Shown here one piece after another: positions 10,821 to 21,599 of a stretch of 64,000 nt of DNA. The first letter of the stretch is position 1. Each line of letters opens with the position of its first letter. Location of the stretch: positions 124,001 to 188,000 of the forward strand of contig BQMF02000114.1 in assembly GCA_027922465.2 (NCBI GenBank), written 5' to 3'. Position numbers and translations under genes: made by a program. The notes below the pieces were generated by a model. That model was not told where the DNA came from. It saw only the letters and a program-made list of their open reading frames with translations, and ran no database searches. The stretch comes from Turritopsis dohrnii. Its lineage: Eukaryota; Cnidaria; Hydrozoa; Anthoathecata; Oceaniidae.

Positions 10821-13675
10821 TTAATGTTTTTGTGATCGAATACCATTCATCTTATGCATATACTTCACATTCCCAAACAAACAATCATAATAATCCTGAT
10901 GTGATATATATTTCTTGATAACGTATTTCTTTACACCTTATGCTTTCGTCATAGTTTTTTTTATCAAATTCTAGAGAATACATCTTTGCACGTAAACCAA
11001 TAAACTCTCGCATTAAACATCCATTCAATTCGTCTTTCATCTTTCCAATCACCTTTTTGTTTTTCGCCGAGTAACACTTATGATCTCGTGAATAACCACT
11101 AAAATCGAACAGGTCTTGATCTTTCAACATATCAACATACAAGTCATCAGTTTGAATTCGATAAGCGAGTGAATCCGTATCGGTAAAAAACAGTTTCGAT
11201 TGATCATCAGATTGTGGATCACGCAAGGTATTTTCACACGCTTAGGATCGATACGATATTGTAGATTACATCTCATGTGAGCAGTCCCTCTGAATTTTCC
11301 AGTGAGATGACAATGATCGCGAGCTTTCTTTTCATCAGACTTAATTTTTTTCTCACACAAATAACATGTGGTACATCTATATGTGCTCTCCACTGCTCAG
11401 TTGTCTATCGTTCAATCGGTATCTTTTTTTGTAGGATCTGTCGAATCTCTGTTGCTTGAAGTTGAACCGTATCAAGAAAGTGCTCAGTAGCATTCTTCCC
11501 GCAATACACTTTTGGTGATTCATAAAATCGTTCATCTGTGCACACAGTATGTAATGCATAACCGCAAGCTTCATGTTTCTGGTATTTTTCTGTCCATGGC
11601 ATATCATCGTTTTGCTGTTCTTGTTCGCACTTCACTAACAAACTTTCGAAATCAGCATACATGACAAAGGGTAATCTCAGTTGATACTCGATCTTTGTAA
11701 ATTTGATAATGTCCTTTCCACTACCCTGCACTGGTACTGACACTTTTTGTGCACCATGTAACTGACATCGTTCGATATGTCGATTAAGTACGTCTTGTGT
11801 TGTACAAGCATGTGTGCAATAAGAACAAATAAACTTTTTGGGTTTGTGTTTAGTGATTTGAGAACCAACTAGTGCGCTTAAATTTCGGATCAGTGCATAA
11901 TGTCCCTTTTCACCATCTGCATAATACAACAAATCCACATGACGATCAGAAATGATATTTTTACTAATACGAAGCGGGAACACTACTTTCTCCTCGAAAC
12001 CATAAACATTCACACTCAAATTATTCTGTCGTTCCACTTTATCAATGTCCTTGATTGATACAGGATATTCAATACCATTCATGTCCAATTCATTTTCATA
12101 AGGTGTGTACTTAGATACTCGGTTAGGATGATTTTCTCTCTGGATGTAACTTTGCGAGAATACACCATAAGAAACATTTTTCATCCTTGTTTTCGATATT
12201 TAAAACAGCTTTCTTCACCTTAATATGTTTCGGAAGGGGTATCCACGAAGATGCTCTCAAAGGATCATAATGTACTATCCCTATATAAAGAACAAAAAGT
12301 TAGATGACATCATCTATCAAACAACGTATAAGTAAGAAAAGTAAAATTCAAATTTACCTAAATCAACATGCATAAAATGATGTACAACCCTACCACTACC
12401 ATTCCTTTGAAATTCATCAATTTGTTGCATCAATTGCGTATAGGCTGTATTGATATATGAATCCAGCTCATCATCGTTTAAGGCTGTAAACACTTCCGAT
12501 CGAAACGTGACTGGTGGATCTGTAAGATCAGTTTTGTCTTTCGCTTGACAAAATACCAAATTCAACGTGTAATAATATTTGATGCCTTTAGTACGTTGAA
12601 TTTCTCCATTAATGACTGAATTGAAGGTTTTCATGGCATTTAAAAGACGATTGAGTAAATCTAGCTGGTAATTCGTATCCAACTCTTTTCGATACGTCAT
12701 GGCTGTACGCTTCAAATCGATTGTACAAGCTGAGGTGCTTTCCACAATTCTGGATGCTCAGTAGATCCACCTTGTTGATTGATTGTTTCAACACGTACAC
12801 GCTTGGGATTATATTCATCCAATGACATTTGTTTCATTTTCCTTTTACCAGTAGTTGATGGTATGTCCATACATCTTCGTTCGTGTAGTTGTTTAGTATT
12901 TTCACGCTCGAACAGTTTTTTACATCGACGACATTGAAAACGTTTCAATCGAGATTCACAAATCTCTACATGTCGTTCAAAATTATCCATTAACAGGAAC
13001 GTGCGATTACACTTTTCACATTTGTGATGATCATTAATTGGGTTTACATCACAATTCAACGGCTCAGACTCCAACACCATCTCTCCATCAGTCTCTTGAA
13101 ACAACCTCTCCAGCTCTAACTCTGACATCATCTCTTTGTCTGTTTCTTGAAACAGCTCCTCTAATTCTTTTTCTTCATTTTTCTCTTCAACAATATAACA
13201 ATCAGGTGAAGATGTTTCAAAATCAACTGGACAAATACAATCCATTAGAAATTCATCAATATCAAAAGAATTATCGATATCAGCATTATTTGTCGGCATG
13301 TATTTGAAGGGATCTGCCAAAATTTCATCCAAGTCGATGTCCTAAATAATTATAAAAGTGAAAAACAGTTTTTTTTAAAAAAGTTGTAAAGGTTTTTGAA
13401 AAGTGGAAAAGCTTTTCGAAAAGTTGTAAAGTTTTTTTAAAAGTGGAAAAGCTTTTCGAAAATGTTGTAAAGGTTTTTGAAAAGTGGAAAAGCTTTTCGA
13501 AAATGTTGTAAAGGTTTTTAAAAAGTGGAAAAGCTTTTCGAAAAAGTTGTAGAGGTTTTGTAAAATTAAAGAAAATTACCTCGGTTATTGTGTTATGTTC
13601 AATTAAAATATGTTCATTACACATTTTTTCACTGATAAATTCTAATCCACAAACACAGCATTGAACAGTAGCCAT
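10821..13675 (-). pseudogene. polB: Polinton protein-primed DNA polymerase B, internally deleted
   Basis: Exon 1 (13675-13580) has a C2H2 finger (CCVCGLEF...HILIEH). A 238-bp intron filled by a minisatellite follows. Exon 2 from 13341 has further zinc fingers (CEKCNRTFLLMDNFERHVEI, CRRCKKLF). A second intron lies near 12354-12283. The exonuclease region starts near LPFVMYADFESLL, and a CHLTGKFRGTAHMRCNLQYR segment follows (11260-11320). The sequence then jumps, near 11200, straight to LFFTDTDSL, the palm motif C, and DFSGYSRDHKCYS. Several hundred residues covering most of the exonuclease, the TPR region and motifs A and B are missing. At least four frameshifts are also present (near 12720, 12140, 11400, 10935). 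This family replicates Polinton DNA from a protein primer. This copy cannot. Confidence 0.92.
13366..13560. repeat. minisatellite in polymerase intron 1
   Basis: A unit of about 40 bp built from AAAAGTTGTAAAGGTTTTTG and AAAAGTGGAAAAGCTTTTCG is repeated four to five times. It fills most of the intron between 13341 and 13580, so the long open frame across it is not exonic. Confidence 0.85.
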
Positions 13676-13882
13676 CTTTATTTAAATCTAGAACGAGATG
13701 TTCCTCACTTGAAATTTTTCAAGAAATGAAAGGTAGCGCAAACGTTTTCACTTGCTTTATACACATTTATACTGATTTCATGTAAAAAGTACTGAATTTA
13801 TAATGATAACATGTAAAGTATGACATTTAAATCTATTTATCAGCATGAATCAGTCATGCGTGTCAGTTGAATGTTAATCATC

Positions 13883-14527
13883 ATGGAAGTAACATTAAAA
13901 CATCCATTTAGTATGTTAGTTGCTGGTGGTCGTCAAGTTGGAAAAACAGAATTTACAAAAAACCTATTATGCTATGCTGAACAATTAATTCATCCACCTC
14001 CACAAAGAATCGTATGGTGTTATGTAAAAGATCAGCCTGAATTATATCAAACACCTATGGAAATCAATACAAATATTGAATATGTTGAGGGAATTCCTTC
14101 ACAACTTCATGAAATGTTTGATCGTAATCAAAGAAACTTAATCATGTTAGATGACATGATGGATGAAGCCAACGAAGATAAACGCGTTTCACAACTATTC
14201 ACTCGTGGACGACATGATAATATGTCAGTTATTTTTCTTACACAGAACCTATTTCATAAACAACAGCGTTGTATCAGCTTAAATTCAGATTACATGGTAA
14301 TTTTCAAAAATGCTCGAGATAAATCACAAATTTTACATCTAGCTAAGCAATTCATGCCCACAAATTCAAAATTCCTTATATGGGCTTACAAAGATGCAAC
14401 ACAAAAACCATTTTCTTATTTACTTCTTGATCTAACACCAACAATGGATGATAAATATCGAGTGAGAACAAACATTTTCCCTCATCAAAATCCACAATTT
14501 GTATGCATTCCTAATAAAATGATATAA
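13883..14527 (+). CDS. A32-like packaging ATPase of the Polinton
   Basis: This is a complete ORF of 214 residues counted from MEVTLKHPFSMLVAG at 13883; an ATG at 13871 would add four. Walker A is GGRQVGKTEF and Walker B is NLIMLDDMMDE. The later RGRHDNMSVIFLTQNLFHK segment with its TQN corresponds to sensor/motif III of the FtsK-HerA clade. This clade of DNA-packaging ATPases is found in poxviruses, virophages and Polintons, where it is proposed to pump DNA into capsids. It diverges from the polymerase gene across about 200 bp that presumably holds both promoters. It is the only core Polinton enzyme here that reads through without a break. Confidence 0.93.
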   Translation: MEVTLKHPFSMLVAGGRQVGKTEFTKNLLCYAEQLIHPPPQRIVWCYVKDQPELYQTPMEINTNIEYVEGIPSQLHEMFDRNQRNLIMLDDMMDEANEDKRVSQLFTRGRHDNMSVIFLTQNLFHKQQRCISLNSDYMVIFKNARDKSQILHLAKQFMPTNSKFLIWAYKDATQKPFSYLLLDLTPTMDDKYRVRTNIFPHQNPQFVCIPNKMI

Positions 14528-14549
14528 CTAACATTCAAAACTTCATTTC

Positions 14550-14894
14550 ATGCTAGAACATCAACGTGTACGGATCGATATGACCAAACGCATTACAAAA
14601 AATTTGGAACTGTTAAAAGCACTTAAACATTGTAGTGGTGCTGAACAAAAATAGTTTCTTAGAACAGCTCGACCTGAATTGATAAACACCATTTGTGATT
14701 GTATTCACAACGTTTTAAAAGGAAACGTACCTATTACAGATCATCAGAGGAAGAAATTACAAACAAAGAAGAAAGTACTCAGAGAATTGGTTAAACGAAA
14801 GAATAAAACAAGAAAGACATTGTTACTTCAACACGGTAACGGCTTCTTAACAAACATTCTCGGTACTGTCATTAACGCATTAACAAGTCTGTAA
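14550..14894 (+). pseudogene. small conserved Polinton ORF with one nonsense codon
   Basis: The frame starts at 14550 (MLEHQRVRIDMTKRITKNLE), meets TAG at 14652-14654, and continues in the same frame through ELINTICDCIHNVLKGNVPI and a Lys/Arg-rich stretch to a hydrophobic C-terminus (GNGFLTNILGTVINALTSL). A basic middle followed by a short hydrophobic tail, beside the ATPase, is typical of a small ORF seen in many Polintons. Its function is not known to me. Apart from the TAG the frame is intact over 114 codons. Confidence 0.65.
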
Positions 14895-14896
14895 AA

Positions 14897-16324
14897 ATGG
14901 ATGTGGGGAAAAATATGTTGTTACTAGCCGCCAAGGCGGCGTCGCTCGCCGCCCATGTCCACCTGCTCTGTATCACTGTATCAATAAACGTCAAATTTCC
15001 TTATAAACGGCTCGTACAACTTGTGTTTAACCAGAAGCAGATTCGAAGTCACAACCTCTGGTAAAACCAATCTTTTAGCAGTGTAACAATACACTCAAAA
15101 CGTATAAAAACTTTAACTTTTTATTAACTTTTGTTTTAAAAAAGTTACGCGCTCTAACATGGGTGCTATCAAACGTAAGGGGGAAATGGTTTCTCTTCTT
15201 AAAAAGATCACACGGGAGGAGAGAAAAAAAGGCACGTGCTAAATGAATAAAGTGAATAAAAAAACGTTCGATCAGATTAAAACAGATTAAAAGAAATCGA
15301 TTAAAACAAACTAAGACAACTATTATGACAAAAGCAAAAAAAAAAATATTTTGTTTTATGATACTCTTTTTTTACCTATCGTTTTTTAAACATTTTGATT
15401 GCTCGAAAAAAAAGTTCACCCGTCTCAGACAATCAGGCAAGGATACTTTAGGATACACTGGCAAACCGAACATATGCTGCCACGTTCTGCCACTGCTGCT
15501 TTTTGTCCAAAATGTTTAATCAGTTAGTTTCTTTGTATTTAGTTGATGTACTGTTTTCAAAGCCAAGTCAACGTGGAATGTAAAACTAACAATAATGATA
15601 AAAACAAAACGTTATTCCTATTAGTTCATCAGCCAAAAAAATTCACGTTCCATTGGGGTTGCAATGTATTTGCTTCGAACTCACGTCGCACTCAAAAAAA
15701 GAAATAATTTCGCTCACAACTTAATCTACCATTTTGCGTGACTTACAAACGAACAAACAAACAAACAGACGGAGAATCGGCTATTAATATATAGATTTCA
15801 CAAGAAGAATATGAACGACTTAAAAGTGGAAAAGTTATTATGCATCAACCAACTCAAACTAACATGCAGAAATCTGAAATGGAAATGAAAAATGTTTGGC
15901 AACGTGACATTCCTATTGATGAAAAAATACGTTTGTTTACTGAAGAATTAAACAATTTCAAAAGTCGTTATGAAGAACTCATCAAACCTAAACCTATCGA
16001 AGTTGTTATGCAGAAAACTGAACAAGCTCATGAGACGAAAGAACGAGATTTATTAAAACCAAAGAAAGTAGAACAAGATGTCATTATAGAATCACTTCCG
16101 AAAACCATTCCCATCCAGATGTTGTTCGTTGGAATGATGATGGTGAAATTGTATTTTATGATAACGTTGTTCATGTTACGGACGTTGCTGATTTGTTACG
16201 TTATGCACTATCAAATAGAAAGTTCGTAAATCTTCCAGCGAATCATAAAACAATATTTCAAAAAGTGCTAAGTGACTTGTCAGTTCCCAAAACATGGATT
16301 AAAAACAAAGAATCAATGGATTAA
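14897..16324 (+). pseudogene. conserved Polinton accessory ORF, split by a Helitron
   Basis: A few codons at 14897-14923 precede the Helitron. After it the frame reads SQEEYERLKSGKVIMHQPTQ, NVWQRDIPIDEKIRLFTEEL (a helical region), and, after a one-base shift near 16107, VVRWNDDGEIVFYDNVVHV and DVADLLRYALSNRKFVNLP, ending at 16324. An extended helical N-half followed by a W...DG.I......D...L...R segment is the shape of a conserved ORF next to the integrase in many Polintons; its role is unknown. A further open stretch of 20 codons (16325-16387, PKKKQKAMKW) directly follows the stop and may be its former C-terminus. Confidence 0.65.
14924..15795 (-). mobile_element. non-autonomous Helitron
   Basis: Read on the minus strand the element starts TCTATATATTAATAGCCGAT at 15795 and ends in CTAG at 14924. 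Directly before CTAG is a strong GC hairpin (CCGCCTTGGCGG). It lies between A (14923) and T (15796) with no target duplication. A 5' TC, a 3' hairpin plus CTRR and insertion into AT are the three structural marks of Helitrons. It is 872 bp long and has no Rep/helicase coding, so it is non-autonomous. Confidence 0.85.
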
Positions 16325-16557
16325 ATGATGGAAACTCCAAAAAAGAAGCAAAAAGCAATGAAATGGGACTCTTCTACTTATAGGTAAATTGTATCATGTT
16401 TGTTTTTGTTTGTTTGAAGTACGTTTAAAAAACTCAAATACTATGTAAGCTTTCAATGTAAAAAGATACCATCGTAAAACCTCAATGAAGCAAAAACAAA
16501 ATAAATAGAATTGATTGTAAAATATGAACTCATTTATCGTCTGACTGTGTTTGAAGA

Positions 16558-16701
16558 ATGCCGTCCTTAAAACTTCGTGTGCGAAACTTATTAAAACGTT
16601 GTCGATGTATCATTGCATGTTGTGGTTCTGAAATAGTTATTAAAGATAGTCAGATTAATGGCAAACCAAATACCTCAGTCAGACAGAAAAGAATACATTG
16701 A
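16558..16701 (+). CDS. small Cys-rich Polinton ORF, 47 residues
   Basis: MPSLKLRVRNLLKRCRCIIA is followed by CCGSEIVIKDSQ. The ORF is basic, with four Cys in RCRCIIACCGS, and overlaps the start of the integrase gene in another frame. Its position just before the integrase and the clustered Cys make it a plausible small virus-like ORF. No function is known to me. It could also be an upstream ORF of the integrase mRNA. Confidence 0.4.
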   Translation: MPSLKLRVRNLLKRCRCIIACCGSEIVIKDSQINGKPNTSVRQKRIH

Positions 16702-17310
16702 TCTTGTACTGCAAAAGTTGTATTATTCTCTTGACTCGCCTTGTGCATTCGCAAGTAAGGAAAAATTAATTCAAGAAGGAAAGAAAAAGTCTCTGACACG
16801 AAATGAAGTTGAGAATTGGTTACAAGAACAGTTATCCTATACGTTACATAAACCTGTGCAATTAAATTTCCTGACACGACCTGTGGTTGTTTATGATATT
16901 GACGAACCATGGCAACTTGACTTGGTTGATTTATCTAAACTTTCGAAATACAATGCTGGATACAAGTATCTGTTGGTATGTATTGATGTCTTAAGTAAAT
17001 ACGCATGGATAGAACCTCTGAAGACAAAAGCAGGAAAAGAACTAAAGGAAGCTATTCAAAAAATATTTCTGTGTGATAAACGTCAACCACAAATGATTCA
17101 TACTGATAAAGGCACAGAATTCCTTAATTCTCTGGTTAAGGGAATGTTAAAACAAAAGGAAATAAAGCTGTTTACAACCAATAGTGAAAGAAAAGCGAGT
17201 GTTGTAGAACGACTTAATCGAACAATGAAGGGGATCATGTTTAAGTATTTCACAAACAAAAACACAAGAAAATACATCGATGTCTTACCTGATCTTGTAA
17301 AACGATATAA

Positions 17311-18112
17311 AGGCTGAAATACACGATCATTTTAAAATGATAAATGACAAATGATAATTTTTTTAATCCTTTAAAAAATGATTAGGACATCTGTTTACAC
17401 GATCATTTATGATTACAACATTTTTTATGGTAAGAGTACTTTTTAGTCATGGAGTCCGGCGGTAGCAAACGTAGTTGTTGCTGTTATGTCCAAATGACGA
17501 AAGAGGAAAATGAAAGGCAGAAACGAAGACATTGGGTGAAACCTTGGCTTCAAAAACGAAACTTCTTAGGAATTTATTACACGCTTGTGAGGGAATTTCA
17601 AGGAGAAGATCATTATGAATATTCAAAGTTGTTAAGAATTTCGCCGGAAAATTTTGAAGAAATATGAAGTTTAATATATAAGTCCATCTATCGAGAAAAA
17701 TTGCACAGTAATGCGTTATACTCTTTCCTCTTTGGTCCTTATGTTTGTAATTTGTGGACGAAACATTCCACAAAAACTCCTCTTCCTGCCACAAATTAAT
17801 AAATTTGTCAGTTGATGCTAACTTAACCAACGACATGTTTATTATGCAAACTATCACTTTGTTTCTCTACTTCATAAGCTGCAAAAACTCATCGCGTGAC
17901 TATACTAAAGTGAGTAAAACAATAGAACTGACGTAATTCAATAGAGAAATTCCATCATTTTTTAAATGAAAACTCAAACATGTTTGAGTTATCATTTTTA
18001 AATGACAGTTGAAAATGACGGGTACTTTTCGTCATTTTTTGAGCGTTTACACGATCAGTTTTAAATGATCATTTAAAAAATGTCATTTTAAAATGATCGT
18101 GTATTTTAGCCT
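17311..18112 (+). mobile_element. PIF/Harbinger deletion derivative
   Basis: The ends are AGGCTGAAATACACGATCAT and the reverse complement of AGGCTAAAATACACGATCAT, flanked by TAA at 17308-17310 and 18113-18115. A 3-bp TAA/TTA duplication is typical of PIF/Harbinger. Removing it restores continuity of the integrase frame. A relic of the same family lies at about 44830-45502. Confidence 0.9.
17449..17667 (+). pseudogene. Harbinger transposase, N-terminal remnant
   Basis: The ORF reads MESGGSKRSCCCYVQMTKEE, RRHWVKPWLQKRNFLGIYYT, then EDHYEYSKLLRISPENFEEI and stops. This is the start of a Harbinger nuclease (basic W.K.W...R...G.Y..L, then an R.SPE.F.E. helix). The DDE catalytic part is absent, so the element is non-autonomous. 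Confidence 0.8.
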
Positions 18113-18703
18113 TAACAGTTCGTATCACCGTTCGATAAAAATGAGACCAATGGATGTCACTAAAGACAATGCTTCGCAAGTATGGATTAACTTGTATGAA
18201 GGTCGTCTTCTGTCAATTACTAAAAACCAAAAGGAATTAAGTGTTAACGATACAGTTCGCATCAGTGTAGAAAAAGCACCATTTCAAAAACGCTATGAAG
18301 AATTATGGATAGAAGAGATTTTTCTTATATCTCACAAGATCGATGGTAATCCCATCACTTACAAATTGAAAGATCAAGCAGATGAAGCTATAAAAGGCAC
18401 GTTTTATTATCAAGAACTTCAAAAGGTTGTTGAACCTTCTACGTATCGCATCGAGAAAATTATTCGTAAAAAAAGAACGGTTGACGGTAAATTGTTATAT
18501 TACGTCAAGTGGAAAGGATATTCAGATAAATTCAATAGTTTTGTGACTGCTGAGGATTTGAAGAAATTATGAATCATCAATTTTATGTGGTTCTTCCAAG
18601 TAACAGTTCCATGAAACTCTATCCAAGCAACACCTGCTCTCACTTTCGTATTAATATCCCCACTATGCTTGACATTAACCCAACACAATGGGAAGTTGGA
18701 CTA

Positions 18704-19757
18704 CCGTAAACGCTCTAATAAGCGCCCACTCTCTAATAAGCGCCCCTCTCTAATAAGCACCCACCTTAAAATCCAAAAAATTGAATAAGCGCCCACTCTC
18801 TAATAAGCGCCCCCTACGTGGCAGGGGGCGTTTATTAGAAATCTTTTACTATACAGGGGGCGCTTATTAGAATTTATATCTATAGGCAACCAAGAAGCGG
18901 GTAAGAAAATAAAAGCGTTTATGAAAAGAAACAACCTTTCTAATAGGTGAGTTTTTAATGATGATCTTTTTCATTTCATAGATTACCTTCATTGAAATTC
19001 GAAAAAAAAATCAAAATTATTTGGGTCTACGGGCTCTTCTACGGCTGCTTTCTGGTTACATAGCGGTGCTGCTATAAAGAAAAAACACCCTTTAGAACGA
19101 GGGTGAATACCCTGATTAAAATATTATCACATTACTCAATATCACTTTCATTGATTTGTCTTCTCCACAAGCGCAAGACATCAACAGCACAAAAGGACCC
19201 TGCTCAATTAATCAATAAGCTTGTAGCGTATATAATGCATGTAAGAAGATTGACTCGATCACAAGAATTCAATGCTGATGGTATTTTAGCAATGGACGAG
19301 ACTCCTGTGTGGGCCGACATGGTTGGAAATACGACAGTTAATCGGAAAGGTTCAAAGGATGTTGTTCTCAAGTCTACTGGCAATGAGAAAGTCCGTGTCA
19401 GTGTCTGTTTAACAGCTAAGGCAGATGGCACAAAACTTAAACCTTTTATCGTGTTTGCAGGAGCAAAGCGCGAATCCCGTAACCTCCACATTGAATTCAA
19501 ATCTAAGTGTGTAGTAAGATCATCGGCAAATGGTTGGATGAATGAGGATCTAATACTCGATTGGTGTAGCAAAGTTGTGGGAGCATTTTCGTTTGGCAAG
19601 CGTCTATTAGCTTGGGATACGTTTGAGGCACACATGACTGACTTTTATGCGAAACAAAAATATTTTAGAACATCAAACGTGTAGTTTTCAAATAAGCGCC
19701 CCCTCTCTAATAAGCGCCCACCCTAATATCTCAAAAATTAAATAAGCGCGTTTACGG
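18704..19757 (+). mobile_element. pogo/Tigger-type element relic
   Basis: CCGTAAACGC and GCGTTTACGG form the outer ends, flanked by TA at 18702-18703 and 19758-19759. The words CTCTAATAAGCGCCC recur several times near both ends (18717-18815, 19690-19745), acting as subterminal repeats. It interrupts the minor capsid gene. Confidence 0.9.
19103..19684 (+). pseudogene. Tigger/pogo (DDE_1) transposase fragment
   Basis: Segments ILAMDETPVWADMVGNTTV, GNEKVRVSVCLTAKADGTKL and KRLLAWDTFEAHMTD carry the first two catalytic Asp residues of the DDE_1 family (MDETP and WD.F.AH). The N-terminal CENP-B-like DNA-binding region and the part with the third Asp are missing or unreadable. This is an internally deleted, non-functional copy. 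Confidence 0.85.
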
Positions 19758-20357
19758 TATCAGAAATACAATTCCCTGGTACATTTGAGAATATACGAAA
19801 AAATAAAAATCGAATTATATTCCATGTGTATGGTATGGATTATGAAGTTGACAAAGAAACCAAACATCTCACGACTGCTTTACATCGCATACAAACCGAA
19901 CTTGACTTTGAATGTGCAGTTTTCAATTATGATGATATCACTCAAAAAACAACTGTCAGAACTTATTTGCCCGAACATTACCACGTAAGACTATTAAACT
20001 CAGATGTTGCTCGCTTTTTTGGATTTGAACCAAACACAGTAATATCAGATGAATTAACATCTCCATATCAAAGTTCACCTCATAATGGATTACATACCTT
20101 GCTGGTTTACTCGGATCTGATACAAAATCAATTCGTTGGTGATCTGAAAGCTCCTCTCTTGCGGTCTGTTCCTATTAATCAAAACAAAGAACATTATCAT
20201 TGCATCATGTATGACCGTCCTCATTTTCTACCTTTGAGTAGAGGATCTATTCAAACAGTAGAAGTCAATATAAGAAATGACGCAGGAGATTTTATGTCAT
20301 TTACATCTGGACGAGTGATCGTGACGCTTGTCTTCAAAAGAAAATCTGCAAAATTTT

Positions 20358-20752
20358 ATGATGATTAATTATCGTATTCAACCAATGTGGCAGTATGGAA
20401 ACGGTTCGAATGTGTTTAAAGGACCAACATTACAAAAGGGCTATGGACTTGGTGGATTATTCAAAGGACTAGCTCGAAGTTTCGCTCCTGTCCTGAAACG
20501 TGGTCTTGTAAGCGCAGGAAAGCATGTACTTAAAACTGGAATGGATGTTTTAGAAGATGTTTCACAAGGTACAAACTTGAAAGAATCTCTTAAGAATCGA
20601 TCTATGCAAAACGCGAAGAGTGTTATTAAAGAGCAAGTGAGTGCTTTAAAAGGTGGTACAAAACGAAAAAGAGTCAGTCCTACGAAGACTTCTAAAGTGA
20701 CAAGACGTAATAAAAGGTGGATAAAAGACAAAAGGTGGATATTTTCGATTAA
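20358..20752 (+). CDS. basic core-like Polinton protein
   Basis: The ORF begins by overlapping the last codons of the minor capsid gene and reads GYGLGGLFKGLARSFAPVLK, HVLKTGMDVLEDVSQGTNLK, then a very basic tail (GGTKRKRVSPTKTSKVTRRN). A Gly-Leu-rich start with an amphipathic helix followed by a Lys/Arg tail resembles the pVI/core-type proteins of adenovirus-like capsids; this is inference from composition and position. Near the end AAAAGGTGGATA is present twice, 17-18 bases apart. The natural stop is probably TAA at 20750-20752, but the duplication places it out of frame, and the open frame instead runs to 20897 across the start of the major capsid gene. Confidence 0.6.
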
Positions 20753-21550
20753 AAAATGGAAAAAAACGAAAGTCATTTGGAATGCACACTCTCGGATACG
20801 GATTTGTTCACTCCCTCGTTTGTACAAAGTGATATTCAGCATGGATTTTATGAAGAAATTTTTCCAATCTCTCAGTTGGATGATAGCGGACCGATAGAGT
20901 TTTCTATAGAAAATGCCACCGATAAATTTATTGATGCTGCTAATACCTAGCTCAAAATGAAAATTAAAATCATCAAAGCAGATGGAACTAATATTGTCGT
21001 AGATGAAAACGTTGCTCCAATTAATTATCTGATTGCTAATTTGTTTAGTCAAATGGATGTAAAGCTTGGTGGATGCATGATTTCAAGTTCTAGCAATACC
21101 TACTCTTATCGTGCAATGTTAGAAACTCTACTTAATTTTGGACCAGATGCGAAACAATCACAACTCGAAATGGGATTATATTGAAAAGATGTAGCAGGAC
21201 ATTTAGAAAGTACCAATCCAGCGGAAAATGTCGGTTTTAGAGAAAGAATGAGTTATTTTACAGAAAGAAAAGTGGTGGAACTTTTGATTGATTGATATAT
21301 TTTTAGTTAAAAAACATTACAAGTCCGTAACAGTTAAAAAATTTTCAATTAAAAGTTTTTATCATATATATAGTAGATATAAGAATGTTTACATAAACTA
21401 TCTGAAATATAGATCGTCCTTGTACATATTGTTTCAAGTAACACGGGAAACTCGTAGAAGATCATGAATGATCTTATCGCCGAGAACCGAGTGATTACAC
21501 AGCGTAAACGTTACAATCTTACAGTTTATCAAACTGTTAAAAAGGAATAA

Positions 21551-21564
21551 CAGTGCCGTAGACG

Positions 21565-21599
<35 letters not shown>

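Larger units (their letters stand above)
16658..18572 (+). pseudogene. int: Polinton integrase (rve DDE core plus chromodomain), split by Harbinger relic
   Basis: The first part (16658-17310) carries an N-terminal region, then WQLDLVDLSKLS (first Asp), MIHTDKGTEF (second Asp) and SVVERLNRTMKG (Glu), with 33 residues between the last two catalytic positions. The frame resumes at 18116 with SSYHRSIKMRPM, and ends with a chromodomain at about 18430-18572 (RTVDGKLLYYVKWKGYSDKF). The protein would be about 370 residues after removal of the Harbinger element and its TAA duplication; the frame is otherwise open. The enzyme inserts Polinton DNA and makes the 6-bp duplication, and the chromodomain probably guides it to chromatin. 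The TGA stop overlaps the ATG of the next gene (ATGA). Confidence 0.92.
18569..20368 (+). pseudogene. Polinton penton-like minor capsid protein, split by Tigger relic
   Basis: The first 45 codons (18569-18703, from MNHQFYVVLPSNSSMKLYPS to PTQWEVGL) and the rest (19760-20368, starting SEIQFPGTFENI) are in frame once the Tigger relic and one TA are removed. The sequence W-EVGL then SEIQ-P-TF is characteristic of the Polinton single jelly-roll protein usually taken as the penton or minor capsid protein. Later segments include YDRPHFLPLSRGSIQTVEVN and FTSGRVIVTLVFKR near the C-terminus. The total would be about 247 residues. There is no stop other than the insertion, so the gene was intact when the Tigger element arrived. 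It starts within the integrase stop codon. Confidence 0.85.

Noticed and set aside
13325..13579. Continuation of the first polymerase exon through a Phe/Lys/Thr-rich repeat protein
   Set aside because: A GT donor after 13580 and an AG before 13341 bracket a minisatellite; the repeat translation is intronic, and exons join in frame without it.
19204..19635. 143-codon minus-strand ORF
   Set aside because: Antisense to the Tigger transposase, whose MDETP and WD-F-AH motifs are on the plus strand.
20441..21052. 203-codon minus-strand ORF opposite the core and capsid genes
   Set aside because: A shadow of two plus-strand Polinton genes with clear family motifs; no motif on the minus strand.
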